Of a stretch of 64,000 bases of DNA, positions 16,162 to 25,093 are shown one piece after another. Under the pieces are notes generated by a model. That model did no database searches. It worked only from the letters and a program-made list of their open reading frames with translations, and was not told the origin of the DNA. Each line of letters starts with the position of its first letter. The first letter of the stretch is position 1. The position numbers and the translations under genes are program-made. The stretch is from the NCBI GenBank assembly GCA_020073385.1, contig JAIQFH010000009.1:62001-126000 (forward strand), written 5' to 3'. Source of the stretch: Terriglobia bacterium. GTDB taxonomy: Bacteria; Acidobacteriota; Terriglobia; Terriglobales; Acidobacteriaceae.

Positions 16162-17571
16162 ATGAACGTCTGCAAGACTCTGCTCGGGACGCTGCTGCTC
16201 GCGGTCACATCGTTTGTGCCGGCTTATTCCGAAATCATGCAGCAGCCCGACAGCGGAGCACAGGCCCCGACTCCGCCTGCAAGCGGCACGCAAACCACGA
16301 CTCTGCCCGCACAAACTCCTGCGCCCGGTTCAGCACCCTTGCGCGTGATGGTCGGTAAGTCGCTGCTCATTAACACGACTGAGCGGTTGAAACGGATCGC
16401 ACTAACGGATCCCTCGATTGCCTGGGCCCAAGTGATTACCCCGACGCAGATTCTGGTTCACGGCAGGACACCGGGTGAGATTTCTCTGCTGATTTGGGAT
16501 GAACTCGAACGCTCGCGAAGCTTCGATCTGCGCGTCGATGTGGACGTCAGCGCCTGCGCGGAAGAGGAACATCGCGTGTTTCCCGATGAGCAGATCACGG
16601 TTACGCCTTCGCGAGCGGCGATCGTTCTCTCCGGCCATGTTTCCACCGAGGATGTCTCCAAGCGCGCCGGAGAACTGGCCAGCGCCTATTCGCCCAAAGT
16701 TGTGAACGTTCTGACGTTCGGGCCGGTGGGTGCGCAGGAAGTCCTGCTGCAGGTCAAGTTCGCCGAAGTCGACCGCACCGCGCTCACGCAGATGGGAGTG
16801 AACTTCCTCTCGACCGGTGGCGGCAATACCATCGGCACCGTCACCACGGGGCAGTTCGGGGGGTTTGGAACTCAGACCCTGACGCAAGGCCGGGGTGCTA
16901 CCGGCACAACGACTACAACGACTGGTGAAACGCTAAACAACGTCCTGAACCTGTTCCTGTTCCGTCCCGACATCAACTTCGGCGCAGTGATCGAGGCGCT
17001 CCAGACAAAGAATCTCCTGCAGATTCTGGCCGAGCCAAATCTGATCGCAGTGAACGGTAAGGAGGCCAGCTTCCTCGCAGGCGGCCAGTTCCCTTTCCCG
17101 ATCGTGCAACCAGGAAACGGTTTCACAGCAGTAACCATTTCGTTCAAGGAATTCGGTGTCCGTCTGCAATTTACGCCGGTGATCACACCCAACGGATATA
17201 TTCACTTGAAGGTCGCGCCCGAGGTCAGCACACTGGACTTCGCGAATGCGCTGACGATTTCCGGATTCACCGTGCCCGCGCTCAGTACGCGCCGCGCCGA
17301 AACAGAGTTCGAATTGCAGGACGGGCAGAGTTTCGTGATCGCCGGATTGATGGACAACCGAGTCACCGATATCTATAACAAGATTCCTGGGCTGGGGGAC
17401 ATTCCAATTCTGGGCAACTTCTTTCGCAGCAAGAGCTTGCAGAAGAGCAATTCCGAACTCATGGTGCTATGCACCGTGAGGCGGATCTCTCCCAGCAACG
17501 AACCGCCCCCGGGACCGAAGTTGCCGAAGCCGTATATGGATCCGGCGAAGTTCGACCAGAGCCGCAAGTAG
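16162..17571 (+). CDS. cpaC: Tad pilus secretin CpaC/RcpA
   Basis: Type II/III secretin family outer-membrane channel of the Tad pilus. The frame opens with a GTG overlapping the cpaB stop (16087), but the signal peptide MNVCKTLLGTLLLAVTSFVPAYSE begins at the ATG at 16162, which is chosen here (469 residues). An N-terminal pilus-formation domain (LRVMVGKSLLINTTERLKRI) is followed by a BON-like segment (VFPDEQITVTPSRAAIVLSG). The secretin domain spans about 240-440 (QILAEPNLIAVNGKEASFLAGG, RRAETEFELQDGQSFVIAGL, PGLGDIPILGNFFRS). The C-terminal tail is short and proline-rich. Confidence 0.95.
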   Translation: MNVCKTLLGTLLLAVTSFVPAYSEIMQQPDSGAQAPTPPASGTQTTTLPAQTPAPGSAPLRVMVGKSLLINTTERLKRIALTDPSIAWAQVITPTQILVHGRTPGEISLLIWDELERSRSFDLRVDVDVSACAEEEHRVFPDEQITVTPSRAAIVLSGHVSTEDVSKRAGELASAYSPKVVNVLTFGPVGAQEVLLQVKFAEVDRTALTQMGVNFLSTGGGNTIGTVTTGQFGGFGTQTLTQGRGATGTTTTTTGETLNNVLNLFLFRPDINFGAVIEALQTKNLLQILAEPNLIAVNGKEASFLAGGQFPFPIVQPGNGFTAVTISFKEFGVRLQFTPVITPNGYIHLKVAPEVSTLDFANALTISGFTVPALSTRRAETEFELQDGQSFVIAGLMDNRVTDIYNKIPGLGDIPILGNFFRSKSLQKSNSELMVLCTVRRISPSNEPPPGPKLPKPYMDPAKFDQSRK

Positions 17572-17609
17572 TTTGGGGACACGAGATTCTCGTGTAATGT
17601 CAGGCTGAC

Positions 17610-18782
17610 ATGCCAGAGCTATCCGTCGTCATTGTCGCAACCGATAACGAGCAGCGCGCGCTGCTGCAGGTGCTGGTGGATGGCACCAGCGTCGCGCGGA
17701 CGGCCCATACCTGCTCCACTTTCCCGGTAGCGGGCGCCGATCCGGTGACGCGTCGGGTGCGGGCGGCGAATCCGGATGTGACCTTGGTCGACATTCCAAC
17801 CGATAACACTCAATTCGCTCTGCGCGCGATTGAACTTCTGCACCAGGAGGTGCCCGAAAGCGCGATCTTCGCCATCGGCAACCTCAACCAGCCCCAGGTG
17901 ATTGTCAATGCCATGCGAGCTGGCGCGCGCGAATTCATCGAGCGGCCCACCAACACCACCGACCTGTTGGAAGCATTCGTCCGGCTGACGACGGCGCAAC
18001 GACGCAGCCGTCAGGAAGGATTGCGAGGAAAAGTCTTTTCCGTAATCAATGCCAAGGGTGGAAATGGCGCGACCACGGTAGCCGTCAACCTGGCTCTGGC
18101 TTTGCAGTCGGCGTACGGACAGACGGCGTTGGTGGATCTCGCACCGCTCGGCCACGCGGCGTTGCACATGAACCTGAAGCCGGCGTTCACCGTAGCGGAT
18201 GCGACCCGCAACCTGCATCGCATGGACTCTTCCCTGCTAGAAAGCTTCATGACCCGCCACAGCGGCGGGCTGCAACTGCTGGCGGGAACGAATATTCCGG
18301 CTGCGATGGATCCGTCGACCGCTGAATTCGTGCGGCTATTCGACATGCTGGTGACGCACTATCGCTATGTGGTCGTGGATTCCTCCTCGCGATTCGATGC
18401 TGCCACGCGGCTCATCGCCAGCCTTTCGGAAAACGTGCTGTTGGTGGCATGCAGCGATGTCGCTTCTCTTTGGAGCGCAGCCAGAGTGCAGCAGTATCTG
18501 GGAGAGACCGGCAGCCGGGAACGGGTTCGCCTGATCTTGAATCGCTTCCGCAAGGTTCCGGGATTCAGTGAGGCCGATGCCGAAACCGCAGTGGGGGCCA
18601 AGGTGTTGTGGCGGGTGCCGAATCAGTATTTCGCCATTTCCAGCGCCATCGATCGTGGCACGCCGGTAATGGATCAGCGGAATTCTGAGATCGCCCGCTG
18701 TTTCGCTGGATTGGCCCAGGAGTTAACCCGCAACGACGCCGACGTGAAGCGGGACGCATGGAAGTTATTCAGGTCGGTGTAG
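17610..18782 (+). CDS. cpaE: Tad localisation ATPase-like CpaE/TadZ
   Basis: 390 residues. The N-terminal about 130 residues resemble a receiver fold without clear phospho-acceptor chemistry. A MinD/ParA-type P-loop domain follows. Its deviant Walker A is KGGNGATT (Lys149 to Thr156): the signature Lys149 is kept but the P-loop Lys expected at 154 is Ala. The switch/Walker B region is YVVVDSSSRFDAAT. CpaE/TadZ localises the pilus machine at a pole. Loss of the P-loop lysine suggests weak or no ATP hydrolysis, as reported for some TadZ proteins. It lies 38 bases after cpaC and 13 before cpaF. Confidence 0.92.
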   Translation: MPELSVVIVATDNEQRALLQVLVDGTSVARTAHTCSTFPVAGADPVTRRVRAANPDVTLVDIPTDNTQFALRAIELLHQEVPESAIFAIGNLNQPQVIVNAMRAGAREFIERPTNTTDLLEAFVRLTTAQRRSRQEGLRGKVFSVINAKGGNGATTVAVNLALALQSAYGQTALVDLAPLGHAALHMNLKPAFTVADATRNLHRMDSSLLESFMTRHSGGLQLLAGTNIPAAMDPSTAEFVRLFDMLVTHYRYVVVDSSSRFDAATRLIASLSENVLLVACSDVASLWSAARVQQYLGETGSRERVRLILNRFRKVPGFSEADAETAVGAKVLWRVPNQYFAISSAIDRGTPVMDQRNSEIARCFAGLAQELTRNDADVKRDAWKLFRSV

Positions 18783-18795
18783 AGTGTAGTGTTCA

Positions 18796-20091
18796 ATGGC
18801 AAATCTTCAATCTTTTGAGCGGACCGAGCCCCAGCAGATCAAAGCCGATCTGCATCGCAAGGTCCTCGACCGTCTAGACCTGGAAAAGCTCGGCAAGACG
18901 TCGGGCGACGCGGCGCGCGATGAAGTGATGGTCATCATCCGCTCCGTCGTGAACGGCGAAGTCATACCCCTCAGCTTCGCCGAACGCGAGCGGCTTTCCC
19001 GGGAAATCCTCGACGAAATCTTCGGGCTGGGCCCGCTAGAGCAGTTGCTGAAAGACTCCACTGTCTCCGACATTCTGGTCAACCGCTACGACCGTGTCTA
19101 CGTCGAGAAGGCCGGGAAACTCGAGCTGACCACGCTGTCCTTTAAAGACAATATCCACTTGATGCAGATCATCGAGCGCATCGTTTCTCGGGTGGGCCGT
19201 CGTGTGGACGAATCGTCGCCGATGGTGGATGCGCGTCTGGCTGACGGCTCTCGTGTGAATGCGATTATTCCGCCGCTCGCCATCGATGGACCTTGTCTCT
19301 CCATTCGCCGCTTCGGACGCGATCCGGTCACAGCCCGACAGATGATCGAGAACCAGACCCTTACGGAGTCTATGCTGGAATTGCTTTCATCCATGGTAAA
19401 GGGCCGGTTGAACTTATTGGTGTCGGGCGGAACCGGCGCCGGAAAGACGACCCTGCTCAATGTCCTTTCTGGCTATATCCCTAACTCGGACCGCATCGTC
19501 ACTATCGAAGACGCGGCCGAACTCCAGTTGAAGCAGGAACACGTGGTGCGCCTGGAAACACGGCCGCCCAACATCGAAGGCAAAGGCGCAGTACGCCAGC
19601 GGCAGCTCGTGATCAACAGCTTACGTATGCGTCCTGACCGCATTGTGGTGGGTGAGGTGCGCGGCGAGGAAGCTTTCGACATGTTGCAGGCCATGAACAC
19701 CGGCCATGAAGGATCTCTCACCACGGTGCACGCGAACTCGCCCCGTGATGCCATGGCCCGTGTCGAGAACATGGTCTCGATGGCTAACCTTAATATTCCG
19801 GAGCGGGCGGTGCGGCATCAGATTGCTTCCGCGGTTCATGCAGTAGTCCAGATCGCGCGCCTTTCCGACGGCACGCGCAAGGTCGTCACCGTCTCGGAGA
19901 TTACGGGGATGGACGACGAGAGTATCGCGATGCAGGACATCTTCGTCTTTGACCGCACCGGCATCGACGAAAATGGCAAGGTTCGTGGCATGTTCCGGGC
20001 TACCGGCATTCGTCCCCAGTTCGCCGACCGGCTGGCGACCTCGGGAGCGCGCTTGCGGCCCGCCCTGTTTGAATCGAAGGCTGAGGTGTAG
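18796..20091 (+). CDS. cpaF: Tad secretion ATPase CpaF/TadA
   Basis: 431-residue GSPII_E-family motor. Walker A is GGTGAGKTT (Lys217). The Asp box and Walker B region is [19 protein letters not shown], and the His box is [19 protein letters not shown]. The N-terminal helical region and [13 protein letters not shown] are typical of TadA. It powers both extension and retraction of the Flp pilus from the cytoplasmic side. All catalytic motifs are intact. tadB follows after 9 bases. Confidence 0.96.
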   Translation: MANLQSFERTEPQQIKADLHRKVLDRLDLEKLGKTSGDAARDEVMVIIRSVVNGEVIPLSFAERERLSREILDEIFGLGPLEQLLKDSTVSDILVNRYDRVYVEKAGKLELTTLSFKDNIHLMQIIERIVSRVGRRVDESSPMVDARLADGSRVNAIIPPLAIDGPCLSIRRFGRDPVTARQMIENQTLTESMLELLSSMVKGRLNLLVSGGTGAGKTTLLNVLSGYIPNSDRIVTIEDAAELQLKQEHVVRLETRPPNIEGKGAVRQRQLVINSLRMRPDRIVVGEVRGEEAFDMLQAMNTGHEGSLTTVHANSPRDAMARVENMVSMANLNIPERAVRHQIASAVHAVVQIARLSDGTRKVVTVSEITGMDDESIAMQDIFVFDRTGIDENGKVRGMFRATGIRPQFADRLATSGARLRPALFESKAEV

Positions 20092-20100
20092 GCTTCCGAT

Positions 20101-21072
20101 ATGGCTGCCAAGCTCATGGCGCTCGCGGTTCTGGTGATCGTCGCGGTGGCGACGTTCGCGGTGGCGTGGCTGCTCGACCGGCGCAACTCGCGCGCCCGCA
20201 TTATCAAAGATCGGTTAGCCGCCGAGCGCAAAGCCCCGGAGCGCGCCCCTGATGAAGAACTCGCCCTGCTGCGAGACGAGCACCTCAGCGAAATCCCGGC
20301 TCTCGACACCCTTCTGCGGCGTTCCACGCGAGTCTCGGACTTGCAGAAGATGCTGGCGCAGGCGGATATCTCCCTGCGCGTCAGCAATTTCCTGGGAATT
20401 TCCGCCGTGACTGGAGTCGTAGCCACGATCCTCGCCTATGTCATCGGCAAGCGCGTGGAGGTGGCCTGGATCGCACTGCTGGTCGGTTTTGTGCTGCCTT
20501 ACTCGTACGCATCGATCCGGCGCAACAAGCGCTTCGAGAAATTCGAAGAACTATTTCCGGAGGCCATTGATACTCTTGCGCGCGCAGTCCGCGCCGGACA
20601 CGCTTTCACTACTGCGCTAGAAATGATTACCGCTGAGGTCTCCGAGCCGGTAGCGGGAGAATTCCGCCAGCTCTACGAAGAACAGAAATTCGGCATGCCG
20701 GTGCGGGATGCGCTTCTGAACTTGACCGAACGTATGCCGCTGGTTGACGTGAAGTTTTTCGTCACGGCGGTGATGTTGCAGCGCGAAACCGGAGGCAATC
20801 TGGCGGAGATTCTCGACAATTTGTCCTACGTGATTCGTGAACGCTTCAAGATTCAGCGCCAAGTGCGCGTGTATACGGCGCAAGGCCGGCTCACCATGGC
20901 CTTGCTGATGGGAATGCCCCCCATCATCGTCACCGCCATGTTGCTGCTGAACCCGAGTTTCATTCGCCCTTTGTTTTCCGATCCCATCGGCCATTTCTTG
21001 CTGGTCGCGGGAATCACATTGCAGACGATTGGATATTTTGTGATCCGAAAGATTATCCGGATTCAGGTGTAG
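20101..21072 (+). CDS. tadB: Tad inner-membrane platform protein TadB
   Basis: 323 residues with one N-terminal membrane helix, a cytoplasmic region and a T2SF (GspF) domain at about 160-290. Conserved features are LFPEAIDTLARAVRAGHAF and FFVTAVMLQRETGGNLAEIL, followed by two C-terminal membrane helices. TadB and TadC form the platform on which CpaF acts. The gene is tightly packed between cpaF (9 bases) and tadC (7 bases). Confidence 0.94.
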   Translation: MAAKLMALAVLVIVAVATFAVAWLLDRRNSRARIIKDRLAAERKAPERAPDEELALLRDEHLSEIPALDTLLRRSTRVSDLQKMLAQADISLRVSNFLGISAVTGVVATILAYVIGKRVEVAWIALLVGFVLPYSYASIRRNKRFEKFEELFPEAIDTLARAVRAGHAFTTALEMITAEVSEPVAGEFRQLYEEQKFGMPVRDALLNLTERMPLVDVKFFVTAVMLQRETGGNLAEILDNLSYVIRERFKIQRQVRVYTAQGRLTMALLMGMPPIIVTAMLLLNPSFIRPLFSDPIGHFLLVAGITLQTIGYFVIRKIIRIQV

Positions 21073-21079
21073 CTCAGCT

Positions 21080-21994
21080 ATGACGCCGTTCTTAGCCCTG
21101 GTTATCGTCGTATTCCTGACCGTCGTGGCGGCAGTGTTCGCTTTCGGTGCGGCCGTGGTCACTCCCAGTTCGATGCTGGGTGCACGTCTGCGCGCTTTGG
21201 GAAGCCAGCAACCGCGTCAGGCTGAGAACAAACCGGCGATTCGCGAACGTATCGAGCAGGCCCTCGATCCGATTAGCAAGGCGATCCCGCTTTCGCCCGC
21301 CGACGTTACCCGCACTCGCCGCTGGCTGATTCAGGCCGGATTCCGCGATGCCATCGACGTCAACTACTACTTCGGTGCCCGAATCTTAACCGCGGCAATC
21401 GGATTCCTCGCAGTGGCGCTGACGATGGGATTCGACAATCCTGCGCTGCTCATCGGCATCACGGCGCTGGGATTTCTGCTGCCGCGCTTCATTTTGAAGC
21501 GCATGATTCGCGAACGTCAGAATCGCATTCGCCTGGGATTGCCGGACGCGCTCGACCTGACCGTCATCTGCGTCGAGGCCGGCCTGGCGCTCGATCAAGC
21601 GCTGATGCGGGTGGGTCAGGATCTGCATCACGCTCATCCCGATCTGAGCGACGAATTCCACTTTGTAAACCTCGAGATGCGGGCAGGCAAGCCCCGCGCT
21701 GAGGCGCTGCGTAATCTCGTGGATCGAACCGGGGTTGACGATATCCGATCCCTGGTTGGTACACTGATTCAGACGGATCGCTTCGGCACAAGCGTGGCTC
21801 AGGCCCTCCGGGTACATTCCGACTCCCTCCGTACGGAACGAAGGCAGCGCGCCGAAGAGCAAGCAGCTAAAACCACGATCAAGATGGTTCCCCCGCTGGT
21901 GATCTTTGTCCTGCCGTCGATTATTTTCGTCACGATCGGTCCCGCCGTCATCGAGCTCGTTAGGCAGTTGGGACCTATTTCGGGCGGCAAGTAG
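21080..21994 (+). CDS. tadC: Tad inner-membrane platform protein TadC
   Basis: 304 residues, second GspF-like platform protein. It has an N-terminal helix, two central helices (ILTAAIGFLAVALTMGF and the following segment), the T2SF motif region LPDALDLTVICVEAGLALDQ and a C-terminal helix (VPPLVIFVLPSIIFVTIG). It closes the recognisable Tad core. Pseudopilin genes (tadE/F/G), the prepilin peptidase (tadV) and tadD are not in the window, so the locus is incomplete here or split. Confidence 0.94.
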   Translation: MTPFLALVIVVFLTVVAAVFAFGAAVVTPSSMLGARLRALGSQQPRQAENKPAIRERIEQALDPISKAIPLSPADVTRTRRWLIQAGFRDAIDVNYYFGARILTAAIGFLAVALTMGFDNPALLIGITALGFLLPRFILKRMIRERQNRIRLGLPDALDLTVICVEAGLALDQALMRVGQDLHHAHPDLSDEFHFVNLEMRAGKPRAEALRNLVDRTGVDDIRSLVGTLIQTDRFGTSVAQALRVHSDSLRTERRQRAEEQAAKTTIKMVPPLVIFVLPSIIFVTIGPAVIELVRQLGPISGGK

Positions 21995-22028
21995 GCCGGG
22001 ATCGCAATCTGGAAGACACGGGGTATAG

Positions 22029-22427
22029 ATGGCTTTTTTCCCCGCCGACGGGAAGGCATTCAATCTGACTCGCCGGGCGCATCTGGCCACGGCTCTCGCC
22101 GTCGCCAACACGCACTGGACGCGTTTGCGTGGCCTGCTCGGCCTCGGTACCGATGACTTCCGTAACGGCTCGGGGCTCTGGATTGTCCCCTGCCATGGCG
22201 TTCACACTCTCGGTATGGGTTTTCCGATCGATGTCCTGTATCTGGATCATGGATTGAAGGTTGTAGGCATCCAATCTGAAGTGCGGCCCTGGCGTTTCAC
22301 TCCGGTTTTGCGCAAGGCCGCGTCAGTACTGGAACTCCCGTGCGGTACCGCAGCTGAAACAAAGACCGCCGTGGGCGATACAATTGAGATAACCCTCCCC
22401 AAGGATTGCACTCAGTTCCCTGCATGA
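22029..22427 (+). CDS. DUF192 family protein
   Basis: 132 residues. The core GLLGLGTDDFRNGSGLWIVP followed by CHGVHTLGMGFPIDVLYLD is the DUF192 signature; the family usually reads MP-C-H-T-GM-FPID-V-LD. Most DUF192 proteins are small, often exported, beta-rich proteins of unknown role; this one has no signal peptide. It follows tadC after 34 bases and its TGA overlaps the ATG of the TonB-like gene (ATGA), so the two are translationally coupled. The coupling, rather than the family, is the interesting point. Confidence 0.88.
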   Translation: MAFFPADGKAFNLTRRAHLATALAVANTHWTRLRGLLGLGTDDFRNGSGLWIVPCHGVHTLGMGFPIDVLYLDHGLKVVGIQSEVRPWRFTPVLRKAASVLELPCGTAAETKTAVGDTIEITLPKDCTQFPA

Positions 22428-24964
22428 GCCCGACTTTAGAACTCGAAGAAGCGGTCAAGGCCCGCGACGCAACGCCGAAGTTGCTCGTGAAATGGTCCTC
22501 GCGCTGGGAGGAGTTCGTCGGCTCCATCAAACCTGCTTTGACCCGGTCGGAAGCCCGGCTGGCCGGTGAGGCCCCCTTTGGGCTGATTCCCCTGCGGATC
22601 ATGGTTCCCTCCTACGTGCTGGAGGCTTTCCTGATCGCAGCCGCAATTTTCGTGAAGGTGAAGATCGACGAATTGCAGCCGTATGCGGCGCCCAGAATCT
22701 CCAGCCACGATGTGATCTATTACAGCGGCGACGAGCTGCCACGCACCCAGGATCTCGGCGGCGCTGAAGCGGGGCGCGCTGGAGAAGCCGGCGGCGAAGA
22801 GGCGCACCACCGTACGCAAACCATCAAAGTGGCGCGCGGAGGCTCGCTTGTACCCAAGGTGGTTGATGCCCCGAACTTGAAGCTGCCTTCCTCGCGGGAT
22901 GCGGTAGCCAACTTGTTGGCGATCAGGCCCGATCCCGGTCCGCCACCGTCCGAAGGGCTGCGCTCGACACGCTCTGCGCCGAATCTGACCGCGACTCTTG
23001 TCGCGCCTGCTCCGAACGTCATTCGTGACTACACGCGGAACGGAATCCGTCTTGATCCAGTGATTGCTCCCGCGCCATCCGTGACGCGCAACCAGCCTCT
23101 GACAGCGCCCAGTCTTAGCACGACATTGGTTCCGCCCGCGCCGAATGTCTCAAGCGATCACACGCTGGTCGCCCCAGCGCTTGCGGCGGCGGTAATTCCT
23201 CCCTCACCCGCTGTGTCGCGTGAGCATCCCCTGATTGCGCCGTCTTTGGATCCGTCCATCGCGCCGCCCGTTCAAAATGTCCAGCGCGACCCGTTCCGCG
23301 CCGCTCCAACGCTGGCCGCCAGCGTGGTACCTCCTCCGACTCCCGCTGCGGTAAGCCGGCAACTTTCCGCGGCACCGATTCAAACCATGGATCCCTCCGT
23401 AGTTCCTCCGCCAGTTTCCGCGCCGGAACGAGCGGATGTGCGACGTTCCAAGCTCAACTTGCCGTCGCCCGCTGTAGTCGCGCCGCCGACTTCGAGCGAT
23501 GTCACTGCCGATATGCGGCGCCTGACCGGCGCCACCGCTCCCGATCCTTCGAAGGCAATTGCGCCACCTCCTCCTTCGCCCTCGGCCAGCGGCTCGTACA
23601 TGGGCAACTTGATCGGCCGAATCTTCGGTCCGACGGAAGTGGTCGCGCCTCCGCCGACCTCTGTGAATGCGAAGGGGACGAGCAGCGGAACGCGGCCCAC
23701 GCTCGCTGACAACGTCGCGCCTCCGCCAGCTTCTGTATCTGCCGACGGTGGCGGCAGTCCACGCGGCAATCGCAACGGTACGGGCTCGTCGTTAGCCCCG
23801 AATGTTGTGGCTCCGCCGGCATCCGTCGGGTTAAACGGAGGCACGGGAACTTCCCGTACCGCAGCCGCACCATATGTTGGAAATCCCAGCGTTGTTGCAC
23901 CGCCGCCCGCGCTCGCTGGGGCGGGCGGGGGAATTGGAAAGACTGGCGGCGGCGCAGGAGCCGCTGGTGGACGACTGCTGGCCGATAACGTGGTACCTCC
24001 ACCCCCGTCGGTGGGAGGAGGGGCCAGTACTACGGGCTCGGGATTGGGGCGAAAGGGGCCCGGTCTTGGCGCGCCTCTCGATGCAGGATCAGGATTGACG
24101 CCGCCTGCGAACGGCGGCAGCGGCAAAGATGCCGGCACTGTGATGTCGAGCCAACCGGGCACAAAGCTTGGCATGCCGCCCGACCCGAAACCCGGGTCGC
24201 TTGCAATGTCTCCGGCTGGCGCCGATAAGCCCGGCATTGGCGGCGCGGGCGGAGGGACTGGCATCGGGCGCGGCAATGGCCCAGGCAGCGGAATGACGAG
24301 TTCTGGCACGGGCGCGGGCAAGACCGGTGCGGGACACGGCTCTGATCCCAACGCTCACGGCGGCATTTCTCCTGCGAACGGACCGGGTGGCGCAGGCAAT
24401 GCTCCCTCCGGCAACCCTCCGGTTCCCGGAGTGGATATCAGCGGCGGCAATGGCATTGTCACGCTTCCAAGCTTCGGGTCGGATCCGTCGGTCAACAGCC
24501 CGGCAACACCGGGGCGCTCGTCGGCAAACCAGCACAAGAAAACGCTCGATGTGACGATCGTTGCGACAGCCGGCTCCGCGGGGGCTTTCGAGCCTTACAA
24601 GAATCTTCTTCGCGGCGAGAAATACACGACCTATTTCGACACGACACTAGGCACGGTTGTGATGGAATTTTCGGACGAAGCGGATGTGACCCATGCCTTT
24701 GGTGGGACCCTCACTGCTCCTGCCGCGCTCCGCAGTGATCTTCCGGAGGGCCTGCCCCGCGGACGCATGGTCGTAACCTGCAAGGTAGACGCGTCGGGAA
24801 ATGTAAAGAATCCCCGTGTGCTCGAGCCCGGTCCCGCTCAAATGACCGCCAAGGTATTGGCCGCCCTTCGCAGTTGGAAATTCCAGCCTGCCACGCGAAA
24901 CAACCAGCCGCTAGAGGTAACCGCGATCATCGGCTTTGGCATTGATACGAGCGACCGCTTCTAA
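22424..24964 (+). CDS. Long proline/glycine-rich TonB-family protein
   Basis: 846 residues from the ATG that overlaps the DUF192 stop. Residues about 52-80 (IPLRIMVPSYVLEAFLIAAA) form one membrane segment after a cytoplasmic leader. From about residue 185 there is a low-complexity linker built from imperfect units of roughly 22 residues with the core AP-L----V-PP-P-V-R, seven fairly clear and then about seven reduced to VVAPP or VVPPP blocks. A long Gly/Ser/Thr stretch follows. The last 100 residues are a TonB C-terminal domain (RGRMVVTCKVDASGNVKNPRV, ALRSWKFQPATRNNQPLEV). This is a transenvelope energy-transducer design with an unusually long linker. No ExbBD genes are adjacent. Partner and cargo are unknown; a link to Tad is inferred from operon position. 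Confidence 0.82.
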   Translation: MSPTLELEEAVKARDATPKLLVKWSSRWEEFVGSIKPALTRSEARLAGEAPFGLIPLRIMVPSYVLEAFLIAAAIFVKVKIDELQPYAAPRISSHDVIYYSGDELPRTQDLGGAEAGRAGEAGGEEAHHRTQTIKVARGGSLVPKVVDAPNLKLPSSRDAVANLLAIRPDPGPPPSEGLRSTRSAPNLTATLVAPAPNVIRDYTRNGIRLDPVIAPAPSVTRNQPLTAPSLSTTLVPPAPNVSSDHTLVAPALAAAVIPPSPAVSREHPLIAPSLDPSIAPPVQNVQRDPFRAAPTLAASVVPPPTPAAVSRQLSAAPIQTMDPSVVPPPVSAPERADVRRSKLNLPSPAVVAPPTSSDVTADMRRLTGATAPDPSKAIAPPPPSPSASGSYMGNLIGRIFGPTEVVAPPPTSVNAKGTSSGTRPTLADNVAPPPASVSADGGGSPRGNRNGTGSSLAPNVVAPPASVGLNGGTGTSRTAAAPYVGNPSVVAPPPALAGAGGGIGKTGGGAGAAGGRLLADNVVPPPPSVGGGASTTGSGLGRKGPGLGAPLDAGSGLTPPANGGSGKDAGTVMSSQPGTKLGMPPDPKPGSLAMSPAGADKPGIGGAGGGTGIGRGNGPGSGMTSSGTGAGKTGAGHGSDPNAHGGISPANGPGGAGNAPSGNPPVPGVDISGGNGIVTLPSFGSDPSVNSPATPGRSSANQHKKTLDVTIVATAGSAGAFEPYKNLLRGEKYTTYFDTTLGTVVMEFSDEADVTHAFGGTLTAPAALRSDLPEGLPRGRMVVTCKVDASGNVKNPRVLEPGPAQMTAKVLAALRSWKFQPATRNNQPLEVTAIIGFGIDTSDRF
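22976..24030 (+). repeat. Coding tandem repeat, about 22-residue APxL..VPPxPxV units
   Basis: Within the TonB-like gene, units such as APSLSTTLVPPAPNVSSDH and APALAAAVIPPSPAVSREH follow each other from 22976 to about 23440. After that they decay to spaced VVAPPP/VVPPPP blocks up to about 24030. The repeat is seen at protein level; DNA identity between units is only moderate. Confidence 0.75.
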
Positions 24965-24975
24965 TCGGGTCATAA

Positions 24976-25067
24976 GGTTTGTCATTCCGAAGCCGGGCTT
25001 CATCAGGCGAGGAATCTGCTGTTTGCCGTCAGCAAGGAAACACAGATTCCTCACGGAATGACAAGCC
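24976..25067. repeat. Intergenic palindrome, GTCATTCC family
   Basis: Outer arms 24976-24989 and 25054-25067 match at 13 of 14 bases (GGTTTGTCATTCCG). Inner arms GAGGAATCTG (25009-25018) and CAGATTCCTC (25043-25052) match perfectly. It fills the gap between the convergent TonB-like and esterase genes and could stop transcription from both sides, though no T-tract is present. Confidence 0.8.
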
Positions 25068-25093
25068 TTAGTTCTTATCGCTGAGGAAAAGTC

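Noticed and set aside
15400-16314. 304-codon open frame opposite cpaB/cpaC
   Set aside because: Antisense to two well-supported Tad genes, with no start signal.
22976-24030. Repeats considered as a CRISPR array
   Set aside because: The repeats are in frame, vary in DNA sequence and encode a proline-rich linker; there are no constant direct repeats with unique spacers.
23380-24351. Long open frame on the minus strand opposite the TonB-like gene
   Set aside because: It mirrors the Pro/Gly repeats in low-complexity form, has no ribosome site and lies opposite a gene with a clear TonB domain.
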